Shown: positions 45,745-57,816 of the stretch, piece by piece
How positions within the stretch are numbered: position 1 is the first letter of the stretch
Layout: the number at the start of each line of letters is the position of its first letter
NCBI GenBank assembly: GCA_030035585.1
Contig: CM057481.1
Coordinates: forward strand, 58,289,128-58,353,127
Reading direction: 5' to 3'
From: Dugong dugon
Lineage: Eukaryota; Chordata; Mammalia; Sirenia; Dugongidae
Length of the DNA stretch: 64,000 nt
Position numbers and translations under genes: made by a program
Notes under the pieces: model-generated
Seen by the model: only the letters and a program-made list of their open reading frames with translations
Databases searched by the model: none
What the model was told of the DNA's origin: nothing

Positions 45745-45915
45745 AGGTTTATTGAGTACTTTATTGACGAGTCACCATGCTAAGCACTTTTCATGGATTA
45801 TCTATCAGATCATTATTTACTACTCCTCACAACAGCCCTTTAAGTAGATACTGTTATTAACCTCATTTTTGGAGCAAAGAAAATGAGGCTTAGAAAGGTT
45901 AGGTGGCTCTGCAAG
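45745..45915 (-). mobile_element. MIR SINE copy
   Basis: GCTAAGCACTTTTCATGGAT, ATGAGGCTTAGAAAGGTTAG and AACCTCATTTTTGGAGC are reversed MIR phrases. Confidence 0.7.
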
Positions 45916-47424
45916 TCGATTCCTAAAAGAACTTTTTCTTCCAGGTTTGTGAACACCAACAAACGAAGATCTTTGCAACAGCATCTAAACATACCCCTCT
46001 CCTTTGTGCTTCCCCCTTGTGGACATTCCAATCAAGCTGCAGGGCAGTTTCAGCTGAAACCTCTTCCCTTCCATAGGTACACCAGAAAGAAAATGCCATC
46101 TTGGAGCTTCCTCCGGAGAGTCCGTCATACGTAAGTAGTGGGGCGTTGTGGGTCCGTCCCCAGTCCTCCGTGTTTCTCTTACTGATTTGGTGCTGTGCTG
46201 TCACATGTGATCTGCTAGACTAAAGAGCAGGGTTGTACAGCTAGGCGTCTTTAATGCGGGCGTAATCTTGTTAGTCAAATAAACTGCAATTAAAGGTTTC
46301 AGAGAGTTGTATTTACCTCACAGCAGTTTCCCACTTAATGAAGAAGCTGCTGTTGGAGGTCAGGTCAGACTAAAGTCTTCTCTTTGAATCCAAGGAGAAG
46401 GTCAGGTTGAGAGCAGTTCAGGCGTCCATGCCAGACAACAGCCCTCAGGGAGAGCCTGGAAGCTTAACCAACTCTCCTCTGCCACCTAGCGCTGCTCGGA
46501 ATTAAAGGTCACGCTCTTTTTGATGTTAAGTAGAGATTCTCTTTTGTGGACAAGAGAACTCCTCTTTTGGAAGGTGTATTCTTTGTGATAGATTAAAGGT
46601 TAGTCATCCCGGGCTGCTTTTCTCTTCTTTTGAAATATGGCAATGTCTTGATCTTTTGGAAAATGAATTCTGATACTCCGATGCATGAGGAAATAAAACT
46701 AAATTGAAGGGGATTTCAGATATATATTTGTATGAATATGAACTTCGTGGATTCAATTTCAGTTGTGTCGGCCCTTTGACAGTTCAGTGCAGGCTTCTTT
46801 AGTAGAATTTCACCTGTGAGCTGGCTTCTTATTCTTTTATATAATAAACATTAGGTTGCACAAAAAAGAAGTCTGAAAGTTCAGAGCAATTGAAAGCAAT
46901 TTCTGAACTTTGGCTTAGTCTTAGATTCCCATGTTTGTGAACATTTTGAGGGAGAAGATGACACTTTTAACTTTCACAACTTTTTTAGGGGAAATAAGAA
47001 GAATAAATACAGCCATTGTTCCTGCTAACAGACACAGAAAAGCCCCTAACTTCCTATTTTCATCTCAGTGGTGTCCCCTTGAGCTTCTGAACATTGTGTG
47101 TCACGCAAGTCCCTGGAGGCTTATTTCTTGACCCCTGAGCTTTGCAAAGGTTTGTCAGGATATGATTATTGTGATAATTATTGTTATAATTATTTCTGTT
47201 TGTTTGGGAAGCATAGCTTAAAATGTTATAACTGTGTTGGAATGTTAAAAAAAAAAAACAGCAACAAAACAAAAACGGTGACAATACTATATAGATTCTT
47301 AGCTTTTGAATCTATTTTCCAGAGAGTCGTTTTAAACTGGTACACTTAAGCACAAGCTTAAATTTATAGAAACTTTAAAGAGAAGTTATCTTCAGAACAT
47401 TCAACTCATTTTGCTATGTTGACT
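45916..47424. other. Repeat-poor stretch, possibly regulatory
   Basis: I recognise no repeat here apart from short homopolymers. It contains a strong splice-donor-like GTAAGTAG at 46131 (plus strand) and a CTCF-like motif at 46478-46496. ORFs of up to 93 codons overlap on both strands, without domains. It could hold a noncoding exon or an enhancer, which sequence alone cannot settle. Confidence 0.4.
46478..46496 (-). promoter_or_regulatory. CTCF-like motif
   Basis: Reversed, CAGCGCTAGGTGGCAGAGG fits the AGRKGGCRS core of the CTCF consensus. The outer positions fit less well. Confidence 0.4.
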
Positions 47425-47510
47425 GTAAACTCCTTGAGAGCAAGCTCCCTGGCAATGTTTCTGACAGAGCCCAGCACACAGTGGGTATTCGATAACAGTT
47501 TGAAACGAAG
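47425..47510 (+). mobile_element. L2 3' end fragment
   Basis: GTAAACTCCTTGAGAGCAAG, then CAGAGCCCAGCACACAGTGG and GTATTCGATAAC fit the L2 terminus. Confidence 0.7.
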
Positions 47511-48480
47511 CTGGCAGTTGAAAACAATTGCAGATCACAGAGTGGTCAGGACCCATAACTTCACAGAACAGAGTAATTGTGGTGTATTGCTGTTGAACAC
47601 ACAGGTTAGGTTGCCATGAAATAATACTCTCAAGGAATTTTTTTAAAAGAGAAAGCCACATTTTATTACTCGTTGATGTGGGATGGAGGAAGGTCATTGA
47701 GGGTAGTTGATCTTGAAACGGGATTGATCTCATCATGCTGGGCTCAGTGGGCATAGTATTAGAATAAAGTTAATACAGGCAATAGGCAATTAGTGGGGAA
47801 GATATGGGAATGCCTTTTCTGATTACAGCACAGTGGATTTGGCCTGACCGTAACAGGCTGGTTGAAACAACAACCCTGATGGTTTCTGGTTATGGATCTT
47901 CTAATGTTAACAAGTGTCACTGCTTAGTTGGGGAACAGCTTTATTAAACAACTTTATTGAAACTAATGATAATCTGTTGTTTAGTGGGGGGAAGAAAAGG
48001 TGTCCCCCAAATTATTTTACCTTGGTGTTGAGGAAAATTTTTAAATTGCATGTAAATGCCTTCAGAAAAGTTAATCCAAAAATGACAGTCCTTACAGATT
48101 TTATAGAATCAGTAGCAATGAGCAGTTTCAGGAAGAATTCAGGTAGATTATACTAATTACTATATAAATGACTATGACTGGAAGCATTATTCAATCTTTC
48201 ATGTCAGAGGAAATCTCATTCTCTGATTTCTCTTCCTATAGCTTTATTGCAATTATATATGAAGTACCTGCTGTTTTTATAAAAATAATTTTTAACTTCT
48301 AAACACGTTTAAATTAAATTTTTTTTAAAAAACATTCAATATATTTATATTAAAACACAAAAATATGTATGAATTTTTTTCAGGTTTGTTTGCTTGGTTC
48401 TTCATGTGTAATGTGTTCATCTGTTTGCAATATAGGATTATAGTGCATTGTCTCAAATATAAATAATGTCCCAAAATAAA
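47511..48480. other. Intergenic, no feature recognised
   Basis: AT-rich, without a clear repeat or gene. Confidence 0.45.
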
Positions 48481-48484
48481 TAAT

Positions 48485-48715
48485 AGTGATGCTCATAATA
48501 AAGAAGTTTACTACATGCATGACACTATACCACGGAACTACATGTTTTACCTCACTTAGTTGTCACCTAATCCCATGAAGCATTAGTATTATTGTCTGCT
48601 TGACCAGTGGAGACTGAGTCTTCTTTAAGTTAAATACTTGTCCATAGTCAAGAAGCTCCTAGTGATGGAGATGCATTCAAACCCAGCACTTTCTGGCTCT
48701 AAAGCTATGCTAAAC
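48485..48715 (-). mobile_element. MIR SINE copy
   Basis: CATGCATGACACTATACCAC, ACCTCACTTAGTTGTCACC and CATTCAAACCCAGCACTTTC form a reversed MIR. Confidence 0.65.
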
Positions 48716-48929
48716 CACCTTCATTTGATTTTCATTTTTACTTTATGGTTAGTGAACACAGTTAATTAGAGCAGGTGATTATGAAACCAGTCACTGGTTG
48801 GATCCTTAACTAGTTTTTTTTTTCTCTCTCTCTCTGGTTCATGGCCACATCCATAATCTCAACTAGCTCACTAAAGAAATGTAGGCTGCAAGAGATTACA
48901 GAAAATTACTGACTATAAATTATAGTAAA

Positions 48930-49280
48930 TAGAGATTACAATGGAGAAATTTGGTGAATACCATTTAACCAAGTGATACAAACCTATCATCAATAATGAG
49001 ACAGACGAACATTGTGTGTCCTGAATCGATGTTCTCTGAAGGACACAATGTCACCAATGTCAGATTTCTGGCAAAAATGTTTAACCTGAATCTAACCATG
49101 AGGGAACAATCAGGCAAATCCCAATGAAGGAACATTCTGAAAAAAACAAACAACAGTAAAAAACTGGCCTAAGATCATCTTCAAACATGTCCAGGGAACT
49201 GTTCTAGATTAAAGGAGGCCAAAAAGACATGACAGCAAAATGCAAATACATTACAGAACATTTACAATGTAAAAGATCAG
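48930..49280 (+). mobile_element. Old L1 (L1ME-like) fragment
   Basis: AGGACACAATGTCACCAATG, CATGAGGGAACAATCAGGCA and CTAGATTAAAGGAGGCCAAA resemble the L1 sequence at 60760-61480 and typical L1ME 3' ends. Confidence 0.65.
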
Positions 49281-49710
49281 TCACCAAGGAACACACAGTT
49301 GTAAATTGTTGCTTAGTTTTATTACTGTCTCTGCATCAGTTTTTGTTTGATTGTCTTGGGCCGTATTAAGAACGTCCTGATTCACAGGGGAAAGTGGCCG
49401 CAAATGATAGCAGGGTCAGTTTGTTTTAGTGTGTGTTGTTTTCTAACAAGCTTTGTTGGAATTCCAAGATATTTTTCAATTAAACAGAGAAATCAGGAGA
49501 AATTTTTTTCTAGAGGTAGTCAACCTGAAATGCTTTGTTGGCAAAAAGTATTGCTCTGTTCTTTTCTGTTTTTATTCATTGAATTTGTTCCCAACTTAGA
49601 AAACTGAGAGTTTATTAAAATAGGAAGTTCTAACTTCTCTTGAAAGAGTAAAAACTGGCCAACATTGGGCAAAATCATGACTGGATGGGGCTACACTCTC
49701 TAGTAAGGAA

Positions 49711-49886
49711 GTTGGAACCAAAAGGTTGAACCCACTAGTCATTCCGTGGGAGAAACCGAAAAGATTATATAGCCTTGGAAACCCTATGGGACAATTCTGC
49801 TCTGTCCTAAAGGGCTGCTATGAGTTGGAATCGACTGGTTAGCAATGGTTTGTTTGTGGGTTGTTTTGTTTTTGTTTTTTTTTTTT
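49711..49886 (+). mobile_element. AfroSINE copy, 5' shortened
   Basis: ACCAAAAGGTTGAACCCACT, TGGAAACCCTATGGGACAAT and GGAATCGACTGGTTAGCAAT plus a T-run at 49876-49886. Confidence 0.88.
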
Positions 49887-51392
49887 GGCACTCTTTAGTG
49901 CACCCTAGTCCTCACCCACCTTCACTCCTTCATATTACCTCTTTGGTCCCGTTGTCATTTGTCTTGTGACCTTAGCTTTAGTCCAAGACCTGCAGAAAAG
50001 TGAGTTAATTTAACAGCACAGATTTATGTATTGGAGCTCTCCAATGTGTTATAATTTGGTATACAATACAGCTGATTATCATGTCAATTTTTTTCCTTTA
50101 ATTATTGTTTCTAAAATAATTTAAAAGACATAAAATAAGAAATAAAAAAAGTGTTTTCATGAAATGCCAGAAGTGTATGTGTCAATTCTAAAACATGGAT
50201 TCAAAGCCACTTTAAATAGCAATATTTTCCCTCCCACTCTTCAGCAGAGCAGATATTCCAAAGTGTTTAGTTTGCGCTCAGGAAACAAGAAATAGGGAAA
50301 CACAAGCATATGCTCACGAGTGTAGCCTCACACATCCAGCCACACCCGGCTCACAGAGCTACCCCTACATCTGGCCCATGATCTAGGCTCTGCTCCTAAT
50401 TCTGCCTCTGAGTTGAAATAGAACATTAAACCTCCCAGGTTTTCTCATCAGTATAATAAGGGAATTGGCCTAAGTTATCTTGTAAAGTTCCCTTCCTGCA
50501 CCAAGGTGCTAAAGCTATGATGTCGGTTTTCTTCCTTTACATTTCAAGAATAAAAGTTAGGATTCTCTTCCTCATTGGAATTCTGGATTTTAAGCGAAAA
50601 GCTAAACCTTCTTCCAAGGAAGGTCATATGAAAATGAACTGTAAGAAATACAAATGCTTGGAATTAAGCCTGCAGTGCTTAAATAAGCACCATCAGTACC
50701 TGAAGAGATGTAAGAGAGAATATGATTGTCATTGTTCATAATGTCACATGCAAGATTAAGTCTTCTACTTAATGTTTTTAACATGTAGTTAAAAGAGAAA
50801 GAACCCCAGAGAAATTATAATATGAATAAATGCTTTCAATGAAGATTAATATTTTGTTTTATCCAACGGCTCTAGTAAGCAATACGTATATAATTACTCT
50901 TAGAAACTGCTGATGATTGCCTTCACTGCATTAGCTTTATTCAAATTTGTATGATTGCATAGACCTAAATAATTTTAATTCTATAAACTAGGTTTTCTTA
51001 CACCTAAGAGGAAATAGCTCAGAGTGTATGTACTTTATTCTTTGCTTTCTGTGGGCTTTGTTGTTTTGAATAAAGTCTAGCTGTCCCTAAGGCAATGAGA
51101 AAAGTTATTCTTTTTTTTTTTTTAATGCTTTCCATTATAAGGAAATTGGATGAACACTGAGAATAGACTAGGAGTTTGATAACAAAATTCAATATACACA
51201 TTTCCTCAATATAGGTAACTTCTTTATTAACTAAGAAAATTATTTTAGCTTTTTCTTTGAAATGAAAGTTTTTATTAAATAACTTCTTAAATCTAATAGA
51301 GGAAAAGGATTTTTCAGTTCCAAATTTTCGTTACCTAGTTTTATCTAAATGGAAGATAAGGGAGGGGGGAATAAAAATAATGAAGGAGAAAG
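49887..51392. other. Intergenic stretch
   Basis: Contains one MIR (50385-50520), listed separately. Elsewhere no gene or repeat was recognised. Confidence 0.45.
50385..50520 (+). mobile_element. MIR SINE fragment
   Basis: TCTGCTCCTAATTCTGCCTC, then ACCTCCCAGGTTTTCTCATC and AGTATAATAAGGGAATTGG. Confidence 0.6.
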
Positions 51393-51394
51393 GG

Positions 51395-51592
51395 AATAAA
51401 TTAAACATTTATTAATTGTCAGGCTATTCCAGACATTATCCCAGTCAATCCTCAGAAGAATTCTCTATGGTAGGTATCACAATCCTTATTTTGCAGATGA
51501 GGCTGAAATCTAGTCAGTAGCTCACCCTAGTATGGGATAAGTGTGGCAAGATCTGATTTCAGCTTTACCTGCTTCAAAACTCAAGATCTGCC
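51395..51592 (-). mobile_element. MIR SINE copy at an RTE target
   Basis: CATTATCCCAGTCAATCCTC, TTTTGCAGATGAGGCTGAAA and the end of the repeat at the RTE insertion form a reversed MIR. Confidence 0.7.
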
Positions 51593-51604
51593 ACCATCCT
51601 GCAT

Positions 51605-53115
51605 GTTATTGTTGTTGTTAGTTGCCATCAAGTTGTTGCCAACTCATAGCGACCCTGTGCACCACGGAACGAAATGCTGCCCAGTCTTGCACCATGCTCA
51701 CAATTGTTGTTACGCTTGAGCCCATTGTTGCAGCCACCGTGTCAATACATCTCCTCGAGGGTCTTCTTTTTCGATAACCCTCTACTTTACCAAGCATGAT
51801 GTCCTTCTCCAGGGATTGATCCCTCCTGACAACATGTCCAAAGTATGTAAGACATAGTCTCACCATCCTCGCTTCTAAGGAGCATTCTGGCTGTACTTCT
51901 TCCAAGACAGATTTGTTCGTTCTTTCGGCAGTCCATGGTATACTCAATATTCTTCGCCAGCACCACAATTCAAAAGCATCAGTTCTCTTCGGTCTTCTTT
52001 ATTCATTGTCCAGCTTTCACATGCATATGATGTGATTGAAAATACCATGGTTTGGGTCAGGCGCGCCTTAGTCTTCCAGGTGACATCTTTGCTTTTCAAT
52101 ACTTTAAAGAGGTCCTTTGCAGCAGATTTGCCCAATGCAATGCGTCTTGATTTTTTGACTGCTGCTTCCATGGATGTTAATTGTGGATCCAAGTAAAATG
52201 AAATCCTTGACAACTTTAATATTTTCTCCATTTATCACGATGTTGCTTATTGGTCCAGTTGTGAGGATTTTTGTTTTCTTTATGTTACGGTGTAATCCAT
52301 ACTGAAGGCTGTAGTCTTTCATCTTCATCAGTAAGTGCTTCAAGTCCTCTTCACTTTCAGCAAGCAAGGTTGTGTCATCTGCATAATGCAGGTTGTTAAT
52401 GAGTCTTCCTCCAATACTGATGCTCTGTTCTTCTTCATATAGTCCAGCTTCTTAGATTATTTGCTCAGCATGAAGATTGAACAGGTATGGTGAAACGATG
52501 CAACCCTGACGAACACCTTTTCTGACTTTAAACCATGCAGTATCCCCTCATTCTGTCCGAACAGCTGCCTCTTGATCTATGTACAGGTTCCTCACGAGCA
52601 CAATTAAGTATTCTGGAATTCCCATTCTTCTCAATGTTATCCATAATTTGTTATGGTCCATGTAGTCGAATGCCTTTTCATAGTCAATAAAACACAGGTA
52701 AACATCTTTCTGGTATTCTCTACTTTCATCCAGGAAGCACCTGACATCAGCAATGATATTCCTGGTTCCACAGCCTCTTCTGAGTCCAGCCTGAATTTCT
52801 GGGAGTTCCCTGTCAATATACTTCTGCAGTCGCTTTTGAATGATCTTCAGCAAAATTTTACCTGCCTGTGATATTAATGATATTGTTTGATAATTTCCGT
52901 ATTCGGTTGGCTCACCTTTCTTGGGAATAGGCATAAATATGGATCTCTTCCTGTTGGTTGGCCAGGTAACTGTCTTCCAAGTTTGTTGACGTAGATGAGT
53001 GAGTACTTCCAGCACTGCATCCGTTTGTTGAAACATCTCAATTGATATTTCATCTATTCCTGGAGACTTGTTTTTCGACAGTGCCTTCAGTGCAGCTTGG
53101 ACTTCTTCCTTCAGT
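51605..53115 (-). pseudogene. RTE LINE, 5'-truncated, with RT domain
   Basis: A 1.5-kb insertion with the perfect duplication ACCATCCTGCAT (51593-51604, 53116-53127). Reading leftward, it encodes the reverse transcriptase: LKEEVQAALKALSKNKSPGID, WPTNRKRSIFMPIPKKGEP, motif A region LCFIDYEKAFDYMDHNKL, then LHYADDTTLLAESEEDLKHL with the YADD motif intact, and the C-terminal ECSLEARMVRLCLTYFGHVV. Frameshifts split the frame into at least three pieces. The endonuclease domain is missing. Its 3' end, CTCATAGCGACCCTGTG reversed and (CAA)n, equals the AfroSINE tail. The ORF call beyond 53115 runs into flanking DNA. Confidence 0.94.
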
Positions 53116-53179
53116 ACCATCCTGCATAGAAGAAATATATTTATATGCAAATATTGCTTCCCATCTGCTTTTCCCATTT

Positions 53180-53300
53180 AAGTGTAAGCTCCATGAGAGC
53201 AGAGATAGTATTTGCTGTATTTGTTGTTCTATTTCCAGTCCTAGCACAGTTCCTGAGTCATACTAAGTGCTCAGGAAATATGGAATGAATAAATAAACCA
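53180..53300 (+). mobile_element. L2 3' end fragment
   Basis: GTGTAAGCTCCATGAGAGCA, CCTAGCACAGTTCCTGAGTC and GAATGAATAAATAAACC. Confidence 0.7.
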
Positions 53301-53386
53301 GTGAAACAATGTACTGGAAATATTAATACTCATAAAAATGTATTTCACTTTCTATATTTTGAGACACTTACTTTTAGGTTACTAAC

Positions 53387-53585
53387 CCTGGTGGCACAAC
53401 TTTTAAGCATTTGGCTACTAACTGAAAGGTTGGCGGTTTGAACCCACCCAGTGGCTCCTCGGGAAAAAGACCTGGTAATTTGCTCCAGTAAAGATTACAG
53501 CCTAGAAAACCTACGGGACTGTTCTACTCTGTCACATGGGGTCATTCACTGTGAGTTGAAAATTGACGGCACCTAACGGCAACAA
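53387..53585 (+). mobile_element. AfroSINE copy, (CAA)-type tail
   Basis: CCCTGGTGGCACAACTTTTA, GAAAGGTTGGCGGTTTGAAC and ATTGACGGCACCTAACGGCA. The last words equal the RTE terminus GGCACCTAACAACAAC, a clear link. Confidence 0.9.
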
Positions 53586-53656
53586 TCTTTTTTTTACTAC
53601 AAAGGACAGCTGAAGAAGTTTGGTGTTAAGTTCAAGACAGATTTTAGTGGATATAC

Positions 53657-53849
53657 CCACAACCGTCGAGTCAATTCCAACTGATAGCAACCCTGTAGGA
53701 CAGAGCAGAACTGCCCTATATAATTTCCAAGACTGTAATCTTTACGGAAGCAGACTGCCGCATCTTTCTCCCAAGAAGCATCTGGTACGTTCGAACCACC
53801 AACCTTTTGGTTAGCAGCCAAGTACTTAACCACTGTGCTACCAGGGCTC
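53657..53849 (-). mobile_element. AfroSINE copy
   Basis: Duplication TTTTAGTGGATATAC (53642-53656) against TTTTAGTGAATATAC (53850-53864 or so). Reversed head AGGAGCCCTGGTAGCACAGT. Confidence 0.93.
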
Positions 53850-53864
53850 CTTTTAGTGAATATA

Positions 53865-55340
53865 CTGAAGGGAATATGTGACTAGCCTTGAAAATTTATC
53901 TTTCTTTTGGATCCATTATTTTAAAAGCTGAAATAGCAAAGTGTGTTTCAGCGTCCCTTCCTGGAAGGATTTACAAATAAGACACTTTGAACCACAGTCT
54001 GATCAGATTTGATCTCATCAAGTTATCCCCTAATAAAGAAATTTGCAACAGAATGTCGTCCCAAAATTGAGCAATAATTATGTGGTAATAATTTTGTTTG
54101 CATTACCCCTAAGAAGCAAGTCTCCAGTTTAGTCTAAAGTGATCAAAATCAGCAGCCGAAGAAGGTCACTCCCCCTTCTGAATGTACTTATTTTAAAATC
54201 TTTGCACGTACACCAATGCCTTAGAGTCAGAAACTGTGTTCCTTATACTAAGGTTCTTGAACTCTCTTTGGATAAAACAGTTTCACATCTTCTTTCATAT
54301 ATTCCAAGCTCATTCATTTTATGGTCATTAGCTCAGGGACTTAGTGTCTAAGTAAAAATATGCCTATTTTGTGCTTGGTTACCTTAAAGAAGAAAATTCT
54401 TCAAATCAAGTGATTATATATATGCAAGATTATATTAACCCTCCTAGACTCTTTTACTGGTTAACTAAATGCAAAATAATTTTACAAGTTATTACTTTAA
54501 AGTTTGTTCATAGATAGACCTAGTTTTGTAGGCAATAGCATTCCCTTTTTCTAACTATTGGACCACTATCCATAAACTGAAATTGACAGTTCTGCCTTTT
54601 CTGAGAATTGTTGGTTTCTATTTCATGCTTAATGCAATCAGTGGAAAAACAAAACATTGCTGAATTTTGAATATCATATCCTTGTAATAATTGCCATTTT
54701 AGTATCTTGATTTGATGTTAATTAGCGGCTCAGTGCTGTGGTATTTCATACAAATGTATACAGAGAAGACTTACGGACTTTTGTTAAAACTGTGGCTCAC
54801 ATCTGTGTGGAGGAGAATAAATAGATTTTACTCCATACCTCAGAAAGAGATCATTTGATTCCATGTCCCTTCACTGAGATCTCGCTAATACTATATACTT
54901 CGTATTTCCAATAAACAGCTGTTAAAATATTTTATTTTACCTTTCCACTAAATTATATATTTGAACACTGGAAATAATAATTTTAGAACCTTTTTGTGTT
55001 CCTTTCTGCTAATTTTTATTGATCTCAGTCACCATTAAGGTAATATATAACCACTAGAATTCACTTTGTTTTAAAAATTCCTGTTTGAGCTTCAGAGTCT
55101 TATGGAAGTCATCTTTGATCTTAAATGGGTAATCTTTCTCTTAGTCTTTTGTCTTCACAAGTCTGTTATCTTTATTTTGTGTTATCCTTCTTCTTAATTA
55201 AAAATAAATTGCCTTTTCTGCTAAGCCTTTTGTACCTTAATTCACGGAATCCTATGTTCTGAGTCAATTTTTGAAAAAGTAGTTTATGTCTCATGAGAAC
55301 CATATGCTATGATTCACTTTTTTGTCACTATTTTTAATAG
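53865..55340. other. Intergenic, AT-rich, no feature recognised
   Basis: No gene, repeat family or simple repeat was recognised over about 1.5 kb. Confidence 0.45.
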
Positions 55341-55352
55341 TTTATTCATTAA

Positions 55353-55502
55353 GGAGCCCTTGTGGTGCAGTGGTTAAGAGCTTGGCTGCTATCTAAAAGG
55401 TCAGCAGTTTGAATCCACCGCTGCTCCTTGGAAACCCTATGGGGCAGTTCTACTCTGTCTTATTGGGTCGCTATGAGTCAAAATTGACTAGATGACAATG
55501 GG
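55353..55502 (+). mobile_element. AfroSINE copy, little diverged
   Basis: Duplication TTTATTCATTAA at 55341-55352 and 55503-55514. Head GGAGCCCTTGTGGTGCAGTG, body CTTGGAAACCCTATGGGGCA, tail GATGACAATGGG. One of the youngest-looking copies. Confidence 0.95.
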
Positions 55503-55514
55503 TTTTATTCATTA

Positions 55515-57290
55515 AAGGTTATTCTTCACTTACATTTTAGCAAATATTTTATTCCCAGGATCATGTATATATAGTACATTCTACGTTACTGGGTATGCTT
55601 AGGTAGCGTATGGTTAGAAACTTTCCTACCAGGCAAAGTCATATATATTTTCCATGCCAAGTGTATCCAGAGATGGTGATGGAAGCGTCTGGTTTAAGAT
55701 TCATTTTTTCTTCCTTCCTTTTCTTAACAAATATTGGTAGAGCATCTTATACTTGCCAGTTTCTGTACAAGAGCTGGCTCAAAGATGAATGATACACCTT
55801 TGGTCCCGGTTTCTATAAACACTTGTAATTAGTAGTTATAAACTTGCATAAATGTAGGTAATGAGCATGCCATGTGAGTACAGCTGTGGTAGGGAGGTGT
55901 TGAAAGTTCTGTAAGGTCCAAGGACCAACGCTGTTTACTGTAACTGTGGAAGAGTACAGGAGAGATTAAAATCCAGGCTTTGCTTTAAAGAAGCAGAGGA
56001 TTCTTCCAGGTAGAGAAGGGGGAAAGGAGCATTCAGGCTGAGAGATCTTCACCCGTGTTAGCTCTGAGCCTCAGAGGTCAGAAAGTGGATGTCAGAAAGA
56101 TGGCCCAGCTCAGCTCCTGCCTTACCACTTGTTGGCTCTTAGCCCTTGCTTGGGTAAGCTGCTTTACATCCAGGAGCCTCAGTTTCCTCATTGGTTTGTG
56201 CTGATTAAATGAGATATATTTCAAACTCCAGGCACAGTGAGTGGCACGTCGTAGACGCGTCTTGATAGTTTCTCCTGTTACTTGTGTGTTCAGGGATGAG
56301 CAGTAGCTCTATGAAGTTGGAATATAGACACATTGTTGGTGAAGGAGGATGGGGCATGACCAAAGGTAAAACAGGAAAGACAGGCTGGGAGCAGGGCTGT
56401 GAAGGGTCTTCTATTTCATACTTTTCATTTTATCTTGAAGTCAATAGAAAGCCATTGAAGTAGCAGATATGATTAGATCTGTGGTTTAGAATTGGATTTT
56501 GGTGGGCAGTCTGAAAATGTTCCATGTTCTGCCAGTCCATCTAGAATCCAATGGGACTCCATTTTTGTAGTCTAGGTGAGAGTTGGTGAGAAATGGATTC
56601 CAGGTACCAGGAAGGGAAGGGAGACTGCCAGGTCTGCAAGTGGTGGTGGCCAGAGGCACACTGCATCCCAGGAGGTGCAGGACTTGAGAGGGGTGGCTGC
56701 GGGGTACTCTCTGAGGATTTAGGAGTCTCATCAAAAGTCTGTTGGCTGAGCTAAGACATAAGGATACCTGCATTCAGAAGGACCATGATGCTCTGAGGAA
56801 GGAGCAACTGCCTTAGTAATGCCCAGGGCCTGAAGATCAAGGTTTTCCCCATTTTCATGGACCTTTAAAGCACAAAATAGCTCTAGAGAGCTACTCCTAA
56901 CTTCAACAAATAAAGCTAGAGCCAGAGCCAGAGCCAGATGTTATTGCAAAAAAAAATTTTTAACATGACTTTATTCATTTATTTTGCTTGCTAAGTTCTA
57001 ACAGATTGCTATGATGCACACATGTTCTAACAGATTGAGAGAACATAAAAGCTGACTTCACAGCGTCCCTTCCTCTACTTATGCCTACTACTGCCTTTCC
57101 TTTTACAGCCAAGTTCCATGAAAGAACATTCCACATTCACTGTCTGTATCAGCAGAGTTTCCAGCAGGAAAGAGATGGTACACTGGGATTGGTATAATTT
57201 CAGGAGGATTTAATAAAGAAACTATTTATAAATGTGCGAGCAGGGTGGAGGGAACCCACAAGATAGAGTGCAATCCCCTGGGGCTATTAC
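55515..57290. other. Intergenic stretch with ancient repeats
   Basis: A MIR lies at 56095-56290. From about 56380 to 56800 the text (TCTTGAAGTCAATAGAAAGC, CATTGAAGTAGCAGATATGA) looks like an old interspersed repeat I cannot name. The rest shows nothing. Confidence 0.45.
56095..56290 (+). mobile_element. MIR SINE copy
   Basis: CTGCCTTACCACTTGTTGGC, GCCTCAGTTTCCTCATTGGT and CAGGCACAGTGAGTGGCAC. Confidence 0.7.
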
Positions 57291-57294
57291 CACT

Positions 57295-57816
57295 TATCTT
57301 AGTTATCTAGTGCTGCTATAACAGAAATACCACAAGTGGATGGCTTTAACAAACAGAACTTTTTTCTCTCACAGTCTAGTAGGCTAGAAGTCCGAATTCA
57401 GGGCATCAGCTCTAGAGGAAGACTTTCTCTCTCTGTCAGTTCTGGGGGAAGGTCCTTGTCATCAATCTTCCCCTGTTCTAGGAGCTTCTCAGTGCAGGGA
57501 CCCCAGGTCCAAAGGACACGCTCTGCTCCTGGCACTACTTTCTTTGTGGTATGAGGTCCCCCTATCTCTCTGCTTGATTCTCTCTTTTATATCTCAAAAG
57601 AGATTGACTCAAGATACAACCTAATATTGTAAATTGAGTCCTGTCTCATTAACATAACTTCCTCTAATCCTACCTTGGTAACATCATAGAGGTAGGATTT
57701 ACAACACATATGACAGTGCATCAGATGACAAAATGGTGGACAGTCACACAATACTGGGAATCATGACCTAGTCAAGCTGACACACATTTTGGGGGGACAC
57801 AATTCAATCCATAACA
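57295..57816 (-). mobile_element. Solo LTR, same family as 41075
   Basis: Reversed from TGTTATGGATTGAATTGTG. Near-duplicate flanks CCACT (57290-57294) and CCAGT (57817-57821). The plus strand has GTGCTGCTATAACAGAAATA and GCAGGGACCCCAGGTCCAAA. No internal virus sequence. Confidence 0.92.
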
